Positions 12,000 to 25,700 of a stretch of DNA of 64,000 nucleotides are shown here, one piece after another. The number at the start of each line of letters is the position of its first letter. The first letter of the stretch is position 1. A program made the translations under genes and the position numbers. Origin of the DNA: Hanleya hanleyi (taxonomy: Eukaryota; Mollusca; Polyplacophora; Lepidopleurida; Hanleyidae); the NCBI GenBank assembly GCA_036873755.1, contig JAVTVY010025113.1, positions 42,445 to 106,444 on the forward strand. Direction: 5' to 3'. The notes under the pieces were generated by a model. The model ran no database searches. It had not been told where the DNA came from and worked only from the letters and a program-made list of their open reading frames with translations.

Positions 12000-13349
12000 A
12001 TCGGAGGGTCAACTAAAACTAGAGGTTCCGCTTTGACCCTTGAGTTGCCGCTCCGGCATGAAGCCTATGCTGGCTGTTTTTTTAACAAAAACATACGTCT
12101 CCCCCATCCTCCCACCCTGCCTTGAATGGGCACATTATTTAAGGGAAAGTGCTATAAAATGAATGCAATAAGTATCTTAAACAAAGCTGCGTATCTAAAA
12201 ATATTAATTACAAAGAAGCGATACAAGTAGATGAACGGATGGACAGACACCGGACACGGATGCATGCATGCACACATACACCAAAACCTGATCAAATGCG
12301 GGGGCTATGCCATTGAAGCTTCCATCCAAGTTTGGTGAAATTCCGTCCAGTATTCTCCAGATATCTTGCAGACAAGCCCTGTATATACATGTACAAGTAG
12401 ATGGACGGACGGACGGACACTGGACATGGATGAATGCACGCACACACACCAAAACCTAATCAAATGAGGGGGCTATCCCAATGAAGCTTTCATCCAAGTT
12501 TGGTGAAATTCTGTCCAGTAGTTCTCCAGATATCTTGCAGACAAGCCCTGTATATACATGTACAAGTAGATGGACGGACGGACGGACACCGGACATGGAT
12601 GAATGCAGACACACAAACCAAAACCTAATCAAATGAGGGGGCTATCCCACTGAAGCTTCCATCCAAGTGGGGTGAAATTCTGTCCAGTAGTTCTCAAGAT
12701 ATCTTGCAGACAAGGCCTGTATATACATGTACAAGTAGATGGACGGACGGACAGACACCGGACACGGATGAATGCACGCACATACACCAAAACCTAATCA
12801 AATGAGGGGGCTATCCCAATGAAGCTTCCATCCAAGTTTGGTGAAATTCCATCCAGTAGTTCTCCAGATATCTTGCAGACAAGCCCTGTATATACATGTG
12901 CAAGTAGATGGACGGACGGACGGACACCGGACACGGATGAATGCACGCACATACACCAAAACCTAATCAAATGAGGGGGCTATCCCAATGAAGCTTCCAT
13001 ACAAGTTTGGTGAAATTCCATCCAGTAGTTCTCCAGATATCTTGCAGACAAGCCCTGTATATACATGTACAAGTAGATGGACGGACGGACGGACACGGAT
13101 GAATGCACGCACATACACCAAAACCTAATCAAATGAGGGGGCTATCCCAATGAAGCTTCCATCCAAGTTTGGTGAAATTCCATCCAGTAGTTCTCAAGAT
13201 ATCTTGCAGACAAGGCAAGGGGATGGACAGACATCCATCCATCCAGACAGACATCCATCCATCCATCCAGACAGACAGACAGACGGACAGACAGACAGAC
13301 AGACAGCACAAACACTAGATGTCTCCCCCCAACATAGTTGGGGGAGACA
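12000..13349. mobile_element. Helitron-like (HINE/pearl-type) element with ~169-bp tandem core
   Basis: Six tandem copies of a ~169-bp unit (starts near 12226, 12393, 12563, 12732, 12901, 13071) each carry 'ctatcccaatgaagctt', 'ccagatatcttgcagacaag', 'tatatacatgtacaagtaga' and a GGAC-tetranucleotide run. They end in a longer (ACAG/ATCC) microsatellite (13219-13310) and a GC hairpin at 13319-13349 ('gtctccccccaac' against 'gttgggggagac'). Core tandem, tetranucleotide tract and terminal hairpin in this order is the layout of bivalve pearl elements and of non-autonomous Helentrons. No rep/helicase is present. It ends about 280 bp beyond the SGPL1 stop codon. Confidence 0.8.
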
Positions 13350-13625
13350 TAATTAAATCAATCGCGATCGTGGTAATGTTTTTTGTGATACAGAATACCA
13401 CATGATGTGAACATGTTGAATTTCGTGTGCGTATACCACGAATGAGACAGATTACAAACAGAACAAGAAAACATGAATAATCTCTCAAGTGGTCGATGAA
13501 TGATCAGAATGATCATGGTTTTATGCACTCAGATCATGAGCTAGAGGTAGACCCTGCACTGCGTGTACCTGTCGATTGGAGTTGATTGATCCCAGGATTT
13601 AACTATATTATGCAAGGATTAGAAG
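13350..13625 (-). other. SGPL1: Presumed SGPL1 3' untranslated region
   Basis: Lies just downstream (minus strand) of the stop codon. No clean AATAAA is visible on the minus strand; only variants such as CATAAA near 13531 occur, so the cleavage site is undetermined. Confidence 0.4.
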
Positions 13626-13784
13626 TTATTTTTTTGTTGGGCCATTCGTTACTCCATTAGCAGCGACGGCAGATCCATTGTCGATGGGGTCTGTTGTGCT
13701 GTAACAGGCATCGATGAAAATCTGGGCGATCTCGGTCACCAATGACCTGTCTGGAATGCTTTGAGCCATACCATATATAGCAGC
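13626..13784 (-). CDS. SGPL1: SGPL1 coding exon 16 with stop codon
   Basis: Residues 516-567: [28 protein letters not shown], then a variable polar tail ending NGPTKK and TAA at 13626-13628. The IYGMAQ and YST motifs are conserved. The tail length equals that of human. Confidence 0.97.
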   Translation of the reverse strand, partial: AAIYGMAQSIPDRSLVTEIAQIFIDACYSTTDPIDNGSAVAANGVTNGPTKK

Positions 13785-16700
13785 CTGGAGGATAAAGAGT
13801 GACAACATTACGACAACATGTACATGTAGTATTGCAAAGCGGTAGTTGTAATAGTTGATTGCCAAGGGCAGATAACACTTTCTAATTACGGTAATCCCTC
13901 TAATAATTCAATCACAGGAAGTGAAATTCCCCACCATAAAATCTGGGGGTGATCAAATTTATTAGAACAAGAAGTTGACAAAATGGTCCAAAATCATACA
14001 GATGATCCATTATTTCTTTGTTATTTCAATGATTTTAGAGAGTGATCAAATTTATTAGAACAGGCAATTGAATTTCGTCCCCAAAATTAAAGATGATTGA
14101 ATTTTGATAGGGGGATTGAATTATTAGAGGGATTACTGTAGGACACCACTGGAAATAAGCCTTCTGATTTGGGCTGAATTCCTTGAAAAGAATTACGTCC
14201 ACAAAATTTTGCAGATATATGTATCTTTTTGTGAACAATTATTGACATTCGTATGACATTTTGGCAGAATATGACAGACACATGACTGACAGGTTAACTG
14301 ACAAGGTCAAAGTCACTGACCACCTTGGGTACCACAGATGCTTGTGAGAGCTCATCTTCACATACCCAAGACAAACAATACACCGATTGCCTTGGCCGAA
14401 TATCACACAATTTCTCATCAGAATATGGTTTGGTGATGTCATAGCTCTATAAATATTCTTTTGTCCATTTTAGGAGAAATGCGACTGTATGACCTCTTCA
14501 AAATCGATTGGCTATTCCAGAGTTCACAAAAAGATCAAAGAAAATCCTTGCTGCACGGCGTTGGCAAGCTCAAATCTTGATCATGACGTCATATTCATTT
14601 ATGGTATGAAGAACTTATCCCGAATGTTACTGTAGTAGTTAACGTGAAACGTTGAAGTGGTGAGACAGGGCCTGATCTAGACTTTCAGTTTGGGCACCCA
14701 TACACGGCGCAGACTGTGATAAGTTACAGTGAAATTGGCCGCGATGTGGGACTGTCGAAGCCCATGGAAGCTGTGGGAGTATCAAATGGTCTGAATACAG
14801 TCTGATAACTTAATATTTGGCAACAGTACTTGTATTAGTTTGGGTATTAGTTTGGGTGCCCAAACCCATTATAACGGGATCAAAAACGGCCTGGATCAGA
14901 CCCTGTGAGAGCCTGTTTACACATGTACATTCTATGAGAAAGAATAGGGTGACTGGGGTGGAAAAGATACACCTGGAAGAGGGGGCGGGGGGGTACATCA
15001 AGTTTTCTTTGCTACTGACTATACTCACCGCTCCTTCACATTTGGCATCAGGGTCTTTCATGATCTCAGTAGCACAGCTGCGGACTATGTCTAGGAAGCG
15101 ATCAGCCACGCCGGGCTGAGTGTGTACGTATGTCACACACAGGTGAATGCTGGAAGGATGAATAAATGTCCATGGAAGATGTAATACATGGTATAGCATA
15201 TTGCAGTATCAGTTTACATGGGAAGCTGATGGCTGTTCCATTTAAAAAGGTATGGGAGGGGTGGAAGGCAGCTTTGAATTATAGAAATTTTATTGGCCTT
15301 CCCAATGTTGTAACATGGATTGAAGGGAATTTCCTCCCATGACCCATAGAATAAAAAATTTAGTACCTTCCTCCCCTCCCATACCTTTTTAAATGGAACA
15401 GCCCTGATAAAGAAACTGGAAAATTAACTATCCTCTAACTAAAATGATCACCAACCAATCACACTAAAACTTTCACCTCAGATTATTGTAAGACATGAGG
15501 TTTCTAATAATATGAACACTTTATAACAAACAATGAAAACGAATTCAAATTCCATATATTCTTGCAATATTCAGCTGTAATTGTACAAAACCATTACAAA
15601 TGGGTTGCTCTACAAGATGATGGCAAAGAAAATATCTTTCAGTCCAAGAGTATTATTTAATATAGTTAAAATGTAGCTTAAAATTTTGATATCAAAATAT
15701 ATCGAGAACAATTTTAAAACTCAGAACAGGGATTTTGTCCATATTGTGGACTTGACCTTGACCTTGAGATAATTACCCTTGCCCCTCATTATAATACGGT
15801 TCATTATAAAGTGGGTTTCTGTACAGCACGCCCACTGTTGTGTCGCCCAGTATAAATGTGCAACATGAATGCTGATGCAATGTGTGGTAAATATTTTGTC
15901 CCACAATTCAGCATTGTAATGAGGAACAAGTGTAGGGTACTTCTTTGTCCCATAGACAAGATAGACAGAAAGGTCGGTAACAATTCATAATCTGAAACTG
16001 AAAAGTTGAGAGATGGAGAGATGGATTGAATATCTCGGCTATTGATAGGTATATGCAAATCAAATATTGTTTTGCGATAACTTACGCAGATGGGAATTGT
16101 AGAGGGTTAAGGTTGACTCCATTTGCCACTAGTGCCTCCGAGAGACGATAAATGTTGAACCTCTTGGAGGCTATCCCAATAACAGAGACGAGAGGTTGAC
16201 CAATCACATCAATCCCCTCAATCTCACGCAACCTGCACAAAAAAAGGGAGACAAATGATCAGAGTATAAGAAGACTTTGGTGTATATCAAATATACCATC
16301 ATCCTCACGGCCCAGTGTATCGATCGATAGGTTACGATAGATACACTGGTTTGGTTAGTTACCGATAGCAGTTCTGAATATAAATAGCTCAAGGGATTTC
16401 CACTAAACCGAACCAATCAGTAAGCGCGCTGCAGCAGATCATCAGGCCAATCCGCAGCGAGGTCGGAGTTCTAACTGGTTTGAATTTCATCGCCGGCCAT
16501 ACTACCTTCGAAGTCGACATCTGGTGTCAAGCAAAAACCACAGGCTTCAGATACCGATGCGCTAATTCAAAACAACCACTGGGGTTGAAATGTACACGAT
16601 TGTGTAATAGACGCAACGACTCGAGAACTCATCTCAATCACCAAAAAGGTCCAGGTAAACCCTCTGCGAGGATTTAGAGATTACCTGGACTTGTGAAGAT

Positions 16701-19700
16701 GATACACCATATGCAATATTTGAAATACACTACAGGTTTGACAGGTGACTGGTGTGGTAAATATATTACAAGGAAATGTACAAAAGGATTTCAAGGAGTC
16801 ATTGGATAATTAGATAGGTATTGTGCAGCTTTCATGTTTGTAAAACACAGATACCGCCTCCACCCCATCTAAAATCTTCTTAGTCCAGAAAAGTTTGCAA
16901 ACAAGAGACACGAGATATTTTGTCCCCGTAATGAATCCACTTACGATTGATTTCAATGATTTCTTGATTTTTAGGTCACAATTACATTTGACCTAACCTT
17001 GACCTCAATTTTACTCTGTGATAGGCTTGACTGTTTTTTTTTACCCAACCAATTCATCATTTACCATCCATCCAATCATAATATGGTCAAAAATTGTTTA
17101 AATTTGCATTTCACCTTTAGAAAATGGACAAGTAGACAGTCAGACAGAACTCTTTATTATATTACGTGACCTCATCTCAAAACGGGTGTATAACAGGGGT
17201 CGAGAGGAAGCATGATTCAAGACACATTCTTACCCTTTCTCAATATATCTGGTCGTCGCGATAATCCGCTTGGTAGAATCCACATAACCATTGTGCCCTA
17301 TGTGCATCATGGTGGTCCAGCACGTGGCAATGATAGCACCTGCTCGACTGCCTGGGGACAGAAGAACAGACAAACTGTAAAAGACTAATTTAGGAGTGGG
17401 TGAATATGATTCAACGTTGCTTTCAACTATATTCGTCCTATTCTTTTTCACATCCGAGAACACCATGGGTATGGTCCTATTCCTTTTTACACCCGAGACC
17501 CCGGATGGGATCCTATTCCGTTTCACACCTGGGATCCCCACCCTTACAGACTTGAGGTGTACACCTCAAGTTGAGGTGTAGTCGAGGTGTACACCTCAAC
17601 TTGAGGTGTAGTCGAGGTGTACCTGAGGTGTACACCTCATTTTCTTTTTCAAGGTGTATACACCTCAAGTACACCTCATGGACTTTGAAAAAATATTTTT
17701 GTAATTTACCTACACCTCAAGTACACCTTATGAACTTTGCCAAAATATGCATGTACCTCAAGTACACCTCTGGGACTTTGTCAAAATATACGTGTAATCT
17801 ACCTACACCTCAAGTACACCTCATGGACTTTGTCAAAATAGATATGTTATATACTACACCTCAAGTACACCTTATGGACTTTGCCAAACTATGCATGTAC
17901 CTCAAGTACACCTCTGGGACTGTCAAAATATACTTGTAATTTCCGTACACCTCAAGTTTACCTTGGCTTCCCATACAGATTTCACTGCCCATCAACTAAA
18001 TGTTTTATTTATATTTCAAAGTGCATTTCTTAGTTCATTTAAGATCTTCACAAGCGCTATATTTTAAAATAAATCAATAAATGGGTTGGCTAACTGTAAA
18101 TCTCATACACCCTCTATGAATAAATGAACCATAGTGACACATGTGAGCACTTGACAGGTCATACCTTGTTTTCCAGTTTACAATACATAAAATCTACTTC
18201 TGCTATTCTTGTGTCAGCTGCATACATTCTCAGCTGGAGCTCTTCTTTTATTATTTTCTTAATACTTTTTAACTCTATGTCTCAGTTGGATGTTCCTGCC
18301 TTAGTTTAATATTCTATTGTAACATACACCAATTCAGTCTGACAGTTTGAAATAAGTACAGCCCTTGTTCAATTAACAAATTAATAATTAACAGTGAGTG
18401 ATACCTCATGAACTTTGTCAAAATATATACTTGTAATTTACCTACACCTCAAGTACACCTCATGGACTTTGCTAAAATATACATGTACAAAAGTATACAA
18501 GTATGTACTTACACCTCATAATTTACCTACACCTCAAGAATATTTCCTACACTCCACCGTAACAAGCTTGGCATGAACATAAGATACAGTCATCCACCTA
18601 CACCCAAGATACCTGGTGGACTTGGTGGAAAGGTTTGTCATGAAATTGAGCATAATATACCATCCACTTATTGTAAATAATTGCCAGCACAATCTTTTAT
18701 TCATACTCGCTAAATAGACAAAATATTGCTGAACATGGCATTAAATTTAATTTTCTCTCTACATGTCTATGCTGGATCATCATTCTGGCATGAATGTTAC
18801 TTTAAATTACCTACACCTCAAGTACACCTCCTTGACTTTGTCAAAAAACATGTACCTCACTTTTAAATTACCTACGTACACCTCCTGAACTTCTAAACAA
18901 CATGAAAAATGTTATATAAACTAAATTTTTATTATTATTTTGACACCAGGACACTAATACATCAAACTAAAACCTGCTGTAACATTCTTCACTTCAAATT
19001 ATCATAGCAATCAGTTAATGGGCACTGTTGTATAATTTACAGAGAAACTATTGTTAATCTCATGCAAACTTTGGCACCTGTGGATATGTTGTCAACCTTC
19101 CAGATATATTTCCAAAATGGATATGTTAACTGTCACTTCCCAAATACATTGGTCCCTTGTATGCTTTTGCATTGGAATACTCTGTGTGGCAATTGGAGTA
19201 CTTGTGAGCCAATGTTAAAGCTCCTTTATAAGTGTGGTGCTACCATTTTCCGACATACACGGTCACCTTCCCCTACTTTCAAGTTTGGCTGCTCATATCT
19301 TAGTTGTAGGCTTTGTAGCGAAAAATGCTGCAGAAAATTTATTGTAGGAGGAGGATGGGGATCAATCTACTGAGCGGTGTTCATTAAAAAATGAGAATAC
19401 AAATATGCCTGGTACCTATTTTCAATGGAGGTATGAATATATTTTTCAAAATTGGATATGCCTCAAGTACACCTCACCTGAGGTGTACACCTCACCTGAG
19501 GGGTACACCTCACCTGAGGTGTACACCTCACCTGAGGGGTACACCTCACCTGAGGGGGTGTACTAATTTGCATATTTCGATACTCCTCAACTACACCTCA
19601 TCTACTCCTCAACTACACCTCATCTACTCCTCAAATACACCTCATAATATCTGAGGGTACACCTCACAGGTACACCTCAACTACACCTCAAGTACACCTC

Positions 19701-22700
19701 AAAGCAGTAAGGGCAGTTAGTCGCCTCTTACGACATGCTGTCAGAGGAGATGCGGAGGTCTATTCTTACCATGTGCAGTGACACCCCAGGTCAACCCTAG
19801 GAGCCCCACGGGGTGACTATTTTAGGAGTACAAACAGGGTGCTGATAAGGTCATTGATCAAGCTGTAATTTTGCTGAACAAGGAAGTTTTATCAAAATAT
19901 GAAATCAAAAACAGCAGATGTTACAGCAGGATACTAATTAAACATGAGGCACCAGACGTGGCATGGTATATTCATACCAAATTTGAAAAGAATCCGATGA
20001 AAGGTTCTCAAGTTATTGCACAGAAATGCATATACATGAAGGGTTTAACCACTAGGTGGGGCCACCTATTTGCGAAAGAGGTCGAAATGCAATGCCAGGC
20101 GACACCTCATGCATGTCGTGGTTTATGCATACCAAATTTGAGAAGAATCTGCTGAACGGTGCTCAAGTTATTGCCTGGAAACGAATTTCAGACGGGCGAA
20201 CAGATATATGCATGGACACACAGAGAGACGGACGAATGGACAATCGGAATGCAGTATATACCCTACTATGCACGGGGGTATAAATTGGTAAAGTTGTGAT
20301 CTTATTGTTCTGGCCTAGAACTAATTGTTGGATGGGGCTTTTGTCCATAGTATTCCGCTCACTGGGGCTTTTGTGCAAATCCCAAAGAGAATGCTGTATT
20401 GTTCTGATATTGTTCATCATTTTCATAGAACAGCTAACATTTATCGGGGGCGTGGACACATTAATATATTTGAAGTTTCATACATTTATTCAGAAGATAT
20501 ATCAAGTAAAAATTGGCTTTATTGTATCATTCAAAAATCAAGCCTCTGTATATTACTATAATAGGCTGAGGGGTAAAACTGTTTTAGTGTATGTAATATG
20601 TGGATTTATGAGATCAGGTAGAATGCTTGCAACATTCCATGAATATTTTGGAAGTAGAATGGAAAGGAAACATTTCTGAATACAGAAATAAAAATTATTA
20701 TGCAAATGATTTGATCACCACTAGATTTTAGAAACTTACCACAAGAAGGCCCATAATATATAATGTTGGAATTAAACCATGATAGAGATAGACAGAAAAG
20801 TGGACGGACAGACAGACAGACAAGGACCTGACCAATGAAACATACAAAGGGCACATCTACAGACTACATTCTATATTGGACAGAAGTTTCGTCGACCTGC
20901 ATTCAGTAGTTCTCAAGATATGGGAGTCCGGAGAAAAGAGGACGGACAGACGGAGTGACAACAATACCCCTTAGCCCAATCGGATGAGGGGTAAACATAC
21001 ATGTAGCTTGATACAAACTGTTATACAGTAAATACAAATTTTACCTGAAATAGTGGGTGATGCATAGATTCCACCAGGCCAGTCAGGCTGAGCAAAATAC
21101 TGGTACTTTCTGTAGTCACTGTTACTGTACAATATCACAGACGATCCTTTGGGAGCAAAACCATACTGAAAATAGACAATGGTGAAACTGTTGACTGGAT
21201 GCAAGATCTTCCGTATGTATACACTCCAGATCCATTTATGCTATTCAGCAAGGATTTCCATCCAAAGTGTTTAAAACAAATCAGCCGATTCTTTGCCAAC
21301 TGACCTTTCCTGTATATCAGCTCTTTGGTGTACAAAGAGCTGATATACAGCTGCATTGATCTAGCTTTGAAAACAGCTTTATGGTTCCAAAATGTCTCGT
21401 TTCAATGACATAATAGATGATGACACAATGTTAGCAGGAACCCTCAAGTTGCGAAGTTCCTCATGACGTTCCTGAAAGTTATATGTCAATTTCCAAGAAT
21501 GCCATGCATGATCACGCAGCGTTGACCTCGTTTTGAAAACAGACGTGTGCAGAGATGCGCCCAAACTCGTCTATATAGGATCGGTGAATAGACTGAATAA
21601 TAGCACACCTCAATGTATTAATCAGGGTGTATGAATTTATTATAACAGGAAGTTGACAAAATGGACCAAAATTATGCTGCTAATCCATTATTTCTTCATC
21701 ATTTTAACGATTTTAGAGGGTGATCAAATTTATTAGAACAACTGATTGAGCTTTGTCTGCACAATTGGGGGTGATTGAATTCTGATAGGGCGATTGAAAT
21801 TTTAGAGGACTTGACATAGCATTGAATTCAAATCAGGATTCAAGATATCCAAACATTGAAGTATTCATTTACTTGAAGCGTTAATTCACTCATTTTGAAA
21901 TGATATATTGAATACCACTTGATGTCACAGCTGTCAAATTAGTGGGAAAGTTTGGTAATTATGACAATTGCTTTTCTATATGTTAATGCTCTGGAAGTTC
22001 GATTTTTTTCAAGTGCTCAAAAGCAAAAACAGAAAAGTCAGCTGGAGACAGTGCTTGATGCGAAGTTATGATATTCCAAACCTAGTAGCCTGCTACACTG
22101 GGCACTGTTTTGGAAGCATAGTGGAGTTCTAGCATGACGTCAATGACATCACAGCAATTTTTGACATCACATCAGGCATTGTCTTCAGTTGCCTTTTCTG
22201 TAATAGGATTCCAAAGCAGCCACATAGGGAAGTGACTGTGCTAATTATCTCCCTTTTTCCATTTATCTGACACTGTGTTGTCCTGCGTTTTTGCGTACCC
22301 TATTTCTTCTAATTTTCGAATAGCAGTTTTAGACTTAAGAGCAGAATAAAACCATCTTTATGTCAACTGAGTCTAAATACTGTGGCATGGATATGTTATT
22401 TATCCCAAGAATTGAAAATCTAGATTTGTGGAAGAATTTCTCTCCGCAGATGCCTAAGTACAGTTTTACTGTCTGAATAATTAGAAACACAGCAAGGAAG
22501 CAATCAGAGATTGCTCAATTGTATGCCCCCCCTTCCGCTTTAATCCGACACTGCCCCACCATTGTTCTGTTCTGTATTGGTCGGTGGAGGCCTAATTTAG
22601 ATAATTATAAAAATTCTGTTTCAGTCATTTTTTTCGGCATGCCTCGCATAATACATATTCCAAGTATCGACCAACAAGTAATAATACAATGTTTTGATGC

Positions 22701-25700
22701 AAGATGGTCGCCAGGGCTTTCGCCAAATCCGAAAATGTGACCTGGTTATGAGACCTACATTCCTTGGGAGTATATTGTGGTGAAATTATGAAGCGATCAG
22801 CAAACTTTGAATTTTGCACCCAATTCACTCTTTTTGGGGCAATTTCATACTTCAGGACCTATGTGGTCTGCTTTGGAATGTAGAATAACAATTTTATAGC
22901 CATTTTCCCAGTCCAAATTGGTTATGGACTGAGATCCAGCCTGAACAAAATAAATATATCCCATTCACTTAGGTTTGATGAACAAAGGGCCATAACTCTT
23001 GAAAATATAACCGAAAGCAGAGAAACTTCACGCTGCACAACTACTGACCACATATCATGCAAATTCCATACTTGTCCATACAAAATTAACCGTGATCCAG
23101 CCCGGACAAGTCCCAATTCACAAAGATTTCAAGAACAAAGGGCCATAACTCCTGAAAATATACGAGAAACGTGGAGAAACTTCACGCTGCACAACTACAG
23201 GGCACTGACCACATATCCTGCAAATTCTATACTTGTCCATATAATATTAACCGAGATCCAGCCCGGACAAGTCCCAATTCACAAAGACTTGAAGAACAAA
23301 GGGCCATAACTCTTGAAAATATACGCGAAACGCGGAGAAACTTCACGCTGCACTACTATAGGGCACTGACCACATATCCTGCAAATTTCAAAATTGTCCA
23401 TACAATATTAACCAAGATCCAGCCCGGACAAGTCCCAATTCACAGAAATTTCAGGAACAAAGGGTCATAACTCGTGAAAAAATAAGCGAAATGGGGAGAA
23501 ACTTTCCGCTGCACAACTGTGGGGCACTGACCACATATCATGCAAATTTCGTACTTGTCCATACAATATTAACCAAGATCCAGCCCGGACAAGTCCCAAT
23601 CCCAGAGATTCAGAAAAAGGGCCATAACTCTTGAAAATTATACCGGAACTTGGAAAAAAACTCTACGATGCACAACTACGAGGCACTGGCCACATTCCAT
23701 GCAAGTTTCAATCCTGTCCATCAAATATAAACCGAGATATCGCGCGGACAAGATATTCGGACGGACAGACAGACGGATGGATGGACAGATGGACGGACGG
23801 ACGGACAAAGCGATCGCTATATGCCCCCCCTAAAAATATGGTAATGTCTATAGGAAGATTTTAGTAAGCGTCAAAATGAGTGCACTAGCTAATGAACTGA
23901 TTTCAGTTTTTGGCAATCTATTGAAATATCAAACATTTATAAACAATGTTTCTATTTGTTACCAAATCAAACCTGTTTCAATTCTATGCCATTAATCTCC
24001 GTCAGGAAGATGATACAACGTAGAAAACGGAAGTTAAAACTAAAAGTTAGCTCCCCTAGCGGAGAGTTGTCCGCCCCTAGGAGAGCTCTCCCATCCCATT
24101 CCAGCAGGATCACTATATAGACTCTGCAGCAGCCATACTCGCCCTCTATTCTCATTATAATTACCGAGACCTGTAGTGTTTAAGGCCGGCATGAGGGGAC
24201 GGAGGGAGGGCCAATCAAATTGAAACAGGTTTGATTTGGTAACAAATAGAAACATTGTTTATAAATGTTTGATATTTGATTCCCAAATCTTAAACCTGTT
24301 TCAATTCTATGCCACAGTACCAACATATGGAGGCGGGAATCTCGGCCTTGTGGTAACTCCCATAGCAGACTAGTAATCGCTGGAACGACACAGACATGGG
24401 TATAAATCTGAGACATTATTACTCAACAAGTTAAACCCTGGTCAAAGACGCATAGGGTAATTGAAGGAATTGATACAGTTCTACTTATCTTCTGATTGTC
24501 TCCATCCATGTAGCAGTGTTCGTGGCGTGGTTCACAATTCCACCAAGTTGTAAGGATACCCGGGGCAACATCGGCAGCAGAAGGTCCTACTTGGTAGACT
24601 CTGTATGACTAGGGGGAGTAAAAACGAACAGGCCTTTGCATACAGGGAGATCCTTGGTCGACCTTAAGTCAGGGGAGAGCGAATACTGGCTGAGCTTAGA
24701 GGGTCGCCAAGTCCACACCACTCTCAGTCCGCAAGCTTCTTGGGTCAAGTCACCATACTTGGAGTGATGAACGATGCGTTGGAAATGACCGTGCTTGCTC
24801 CCTGGGTCCTGCTACACATTCGTCAACTCTCTGTACTTGCATCACTAATGTTGACTCTAGGTCTGGAGCAGGTGTCTTTTGAGTTGAAAGCACAGAGGAC
24901 CCAGCTGAGATCATCTAGAAGGAAGTCAGTTTCTGAAGAACAGAAGCAAATTTCAGTTAGGAGTACACCCTATCCCGGTGTTAGGCCTTCATTGGTGATT
25001 ATAGAATCCACGGCCGGTCAAACTGACTTATTTCTACCTTCTGAGATGCCTATTATCATATAATATATGTAATAATAATAATATGACTGAGATGAGATGA
25101 GATGAGATGATACAGCAAGATGGCTGTCTTGCTGCGATGGTGACCATTTTGCCGCCCCCCCCTCTTTTCTGAAATTACTCATGTGCTGGGTAGCCACAGT
25201 GGCCCAAGCGTGATCACACTATTGATTGCACTGTCATATCCCTCAGACAGATATAGGTGAACGTGGAGTTAATTGTTCAGGCACAAGACAGGACAATGTC
25301 ATGAAGGGGTCAGTTCTTCCATACATGCCATGACGCAGCGATGGCACGAATCACATTAGAAGAAGCAGAAGATAGTAGTGGGGCGTCAACGGTATATCTA
25401 CCTTCTGCCAATTGATAAGACTATTTTATGGTCTTCTTCAACCACGCGGCTTTTTTTTTTTTTGAATGTCAAGCCTTGCTGACAGGCGAAGGGACAGAAT
25501 AACCGTAGCCGAGAGCCGCGAACGGATCGGCACGAGTAAGATAGTGGCGGATGGCTCGAACAGGACATAGCAGAAGATCGTCCTCGAGTCATTTTGGCGA
25601 TAAATTCAGGAATGGGCCGAAAAGAAATGCAGGACCGATCCGCTGTCCAGGACATAGAAGATCTTTCAAGAGCATGAAGTATAGACAGTCTGGACGCCAA

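Larger units (their letters stand above)
17352..21044 (-). other. SGPL1: SGPL1 intron 12, repeat-rich
   Basis: Begins with a GGTGTGAAA-type repeat (17440-17540, related to 57085-57195), then the CACCTC array (17551-19700), a SINE-like stretch, and two HINE-like fragments. No further gene seen; the 103-codon frame at 19062-19373 lacks any familiar motif. Confidence 0.7.

Noticed and set aside
12226..13230. CRISPR-like array from regular ~169-bp spacing
   Set aside because: The whole unit repeats, not a short repeat with unique spacers, and the host is an animal; it is a transposon minisatellite.
17571..17939. 122-codon frame across the CACCTC array
   Set aside because: The peptide merely reflects the minisatellite (repeated QVHLM.F words).
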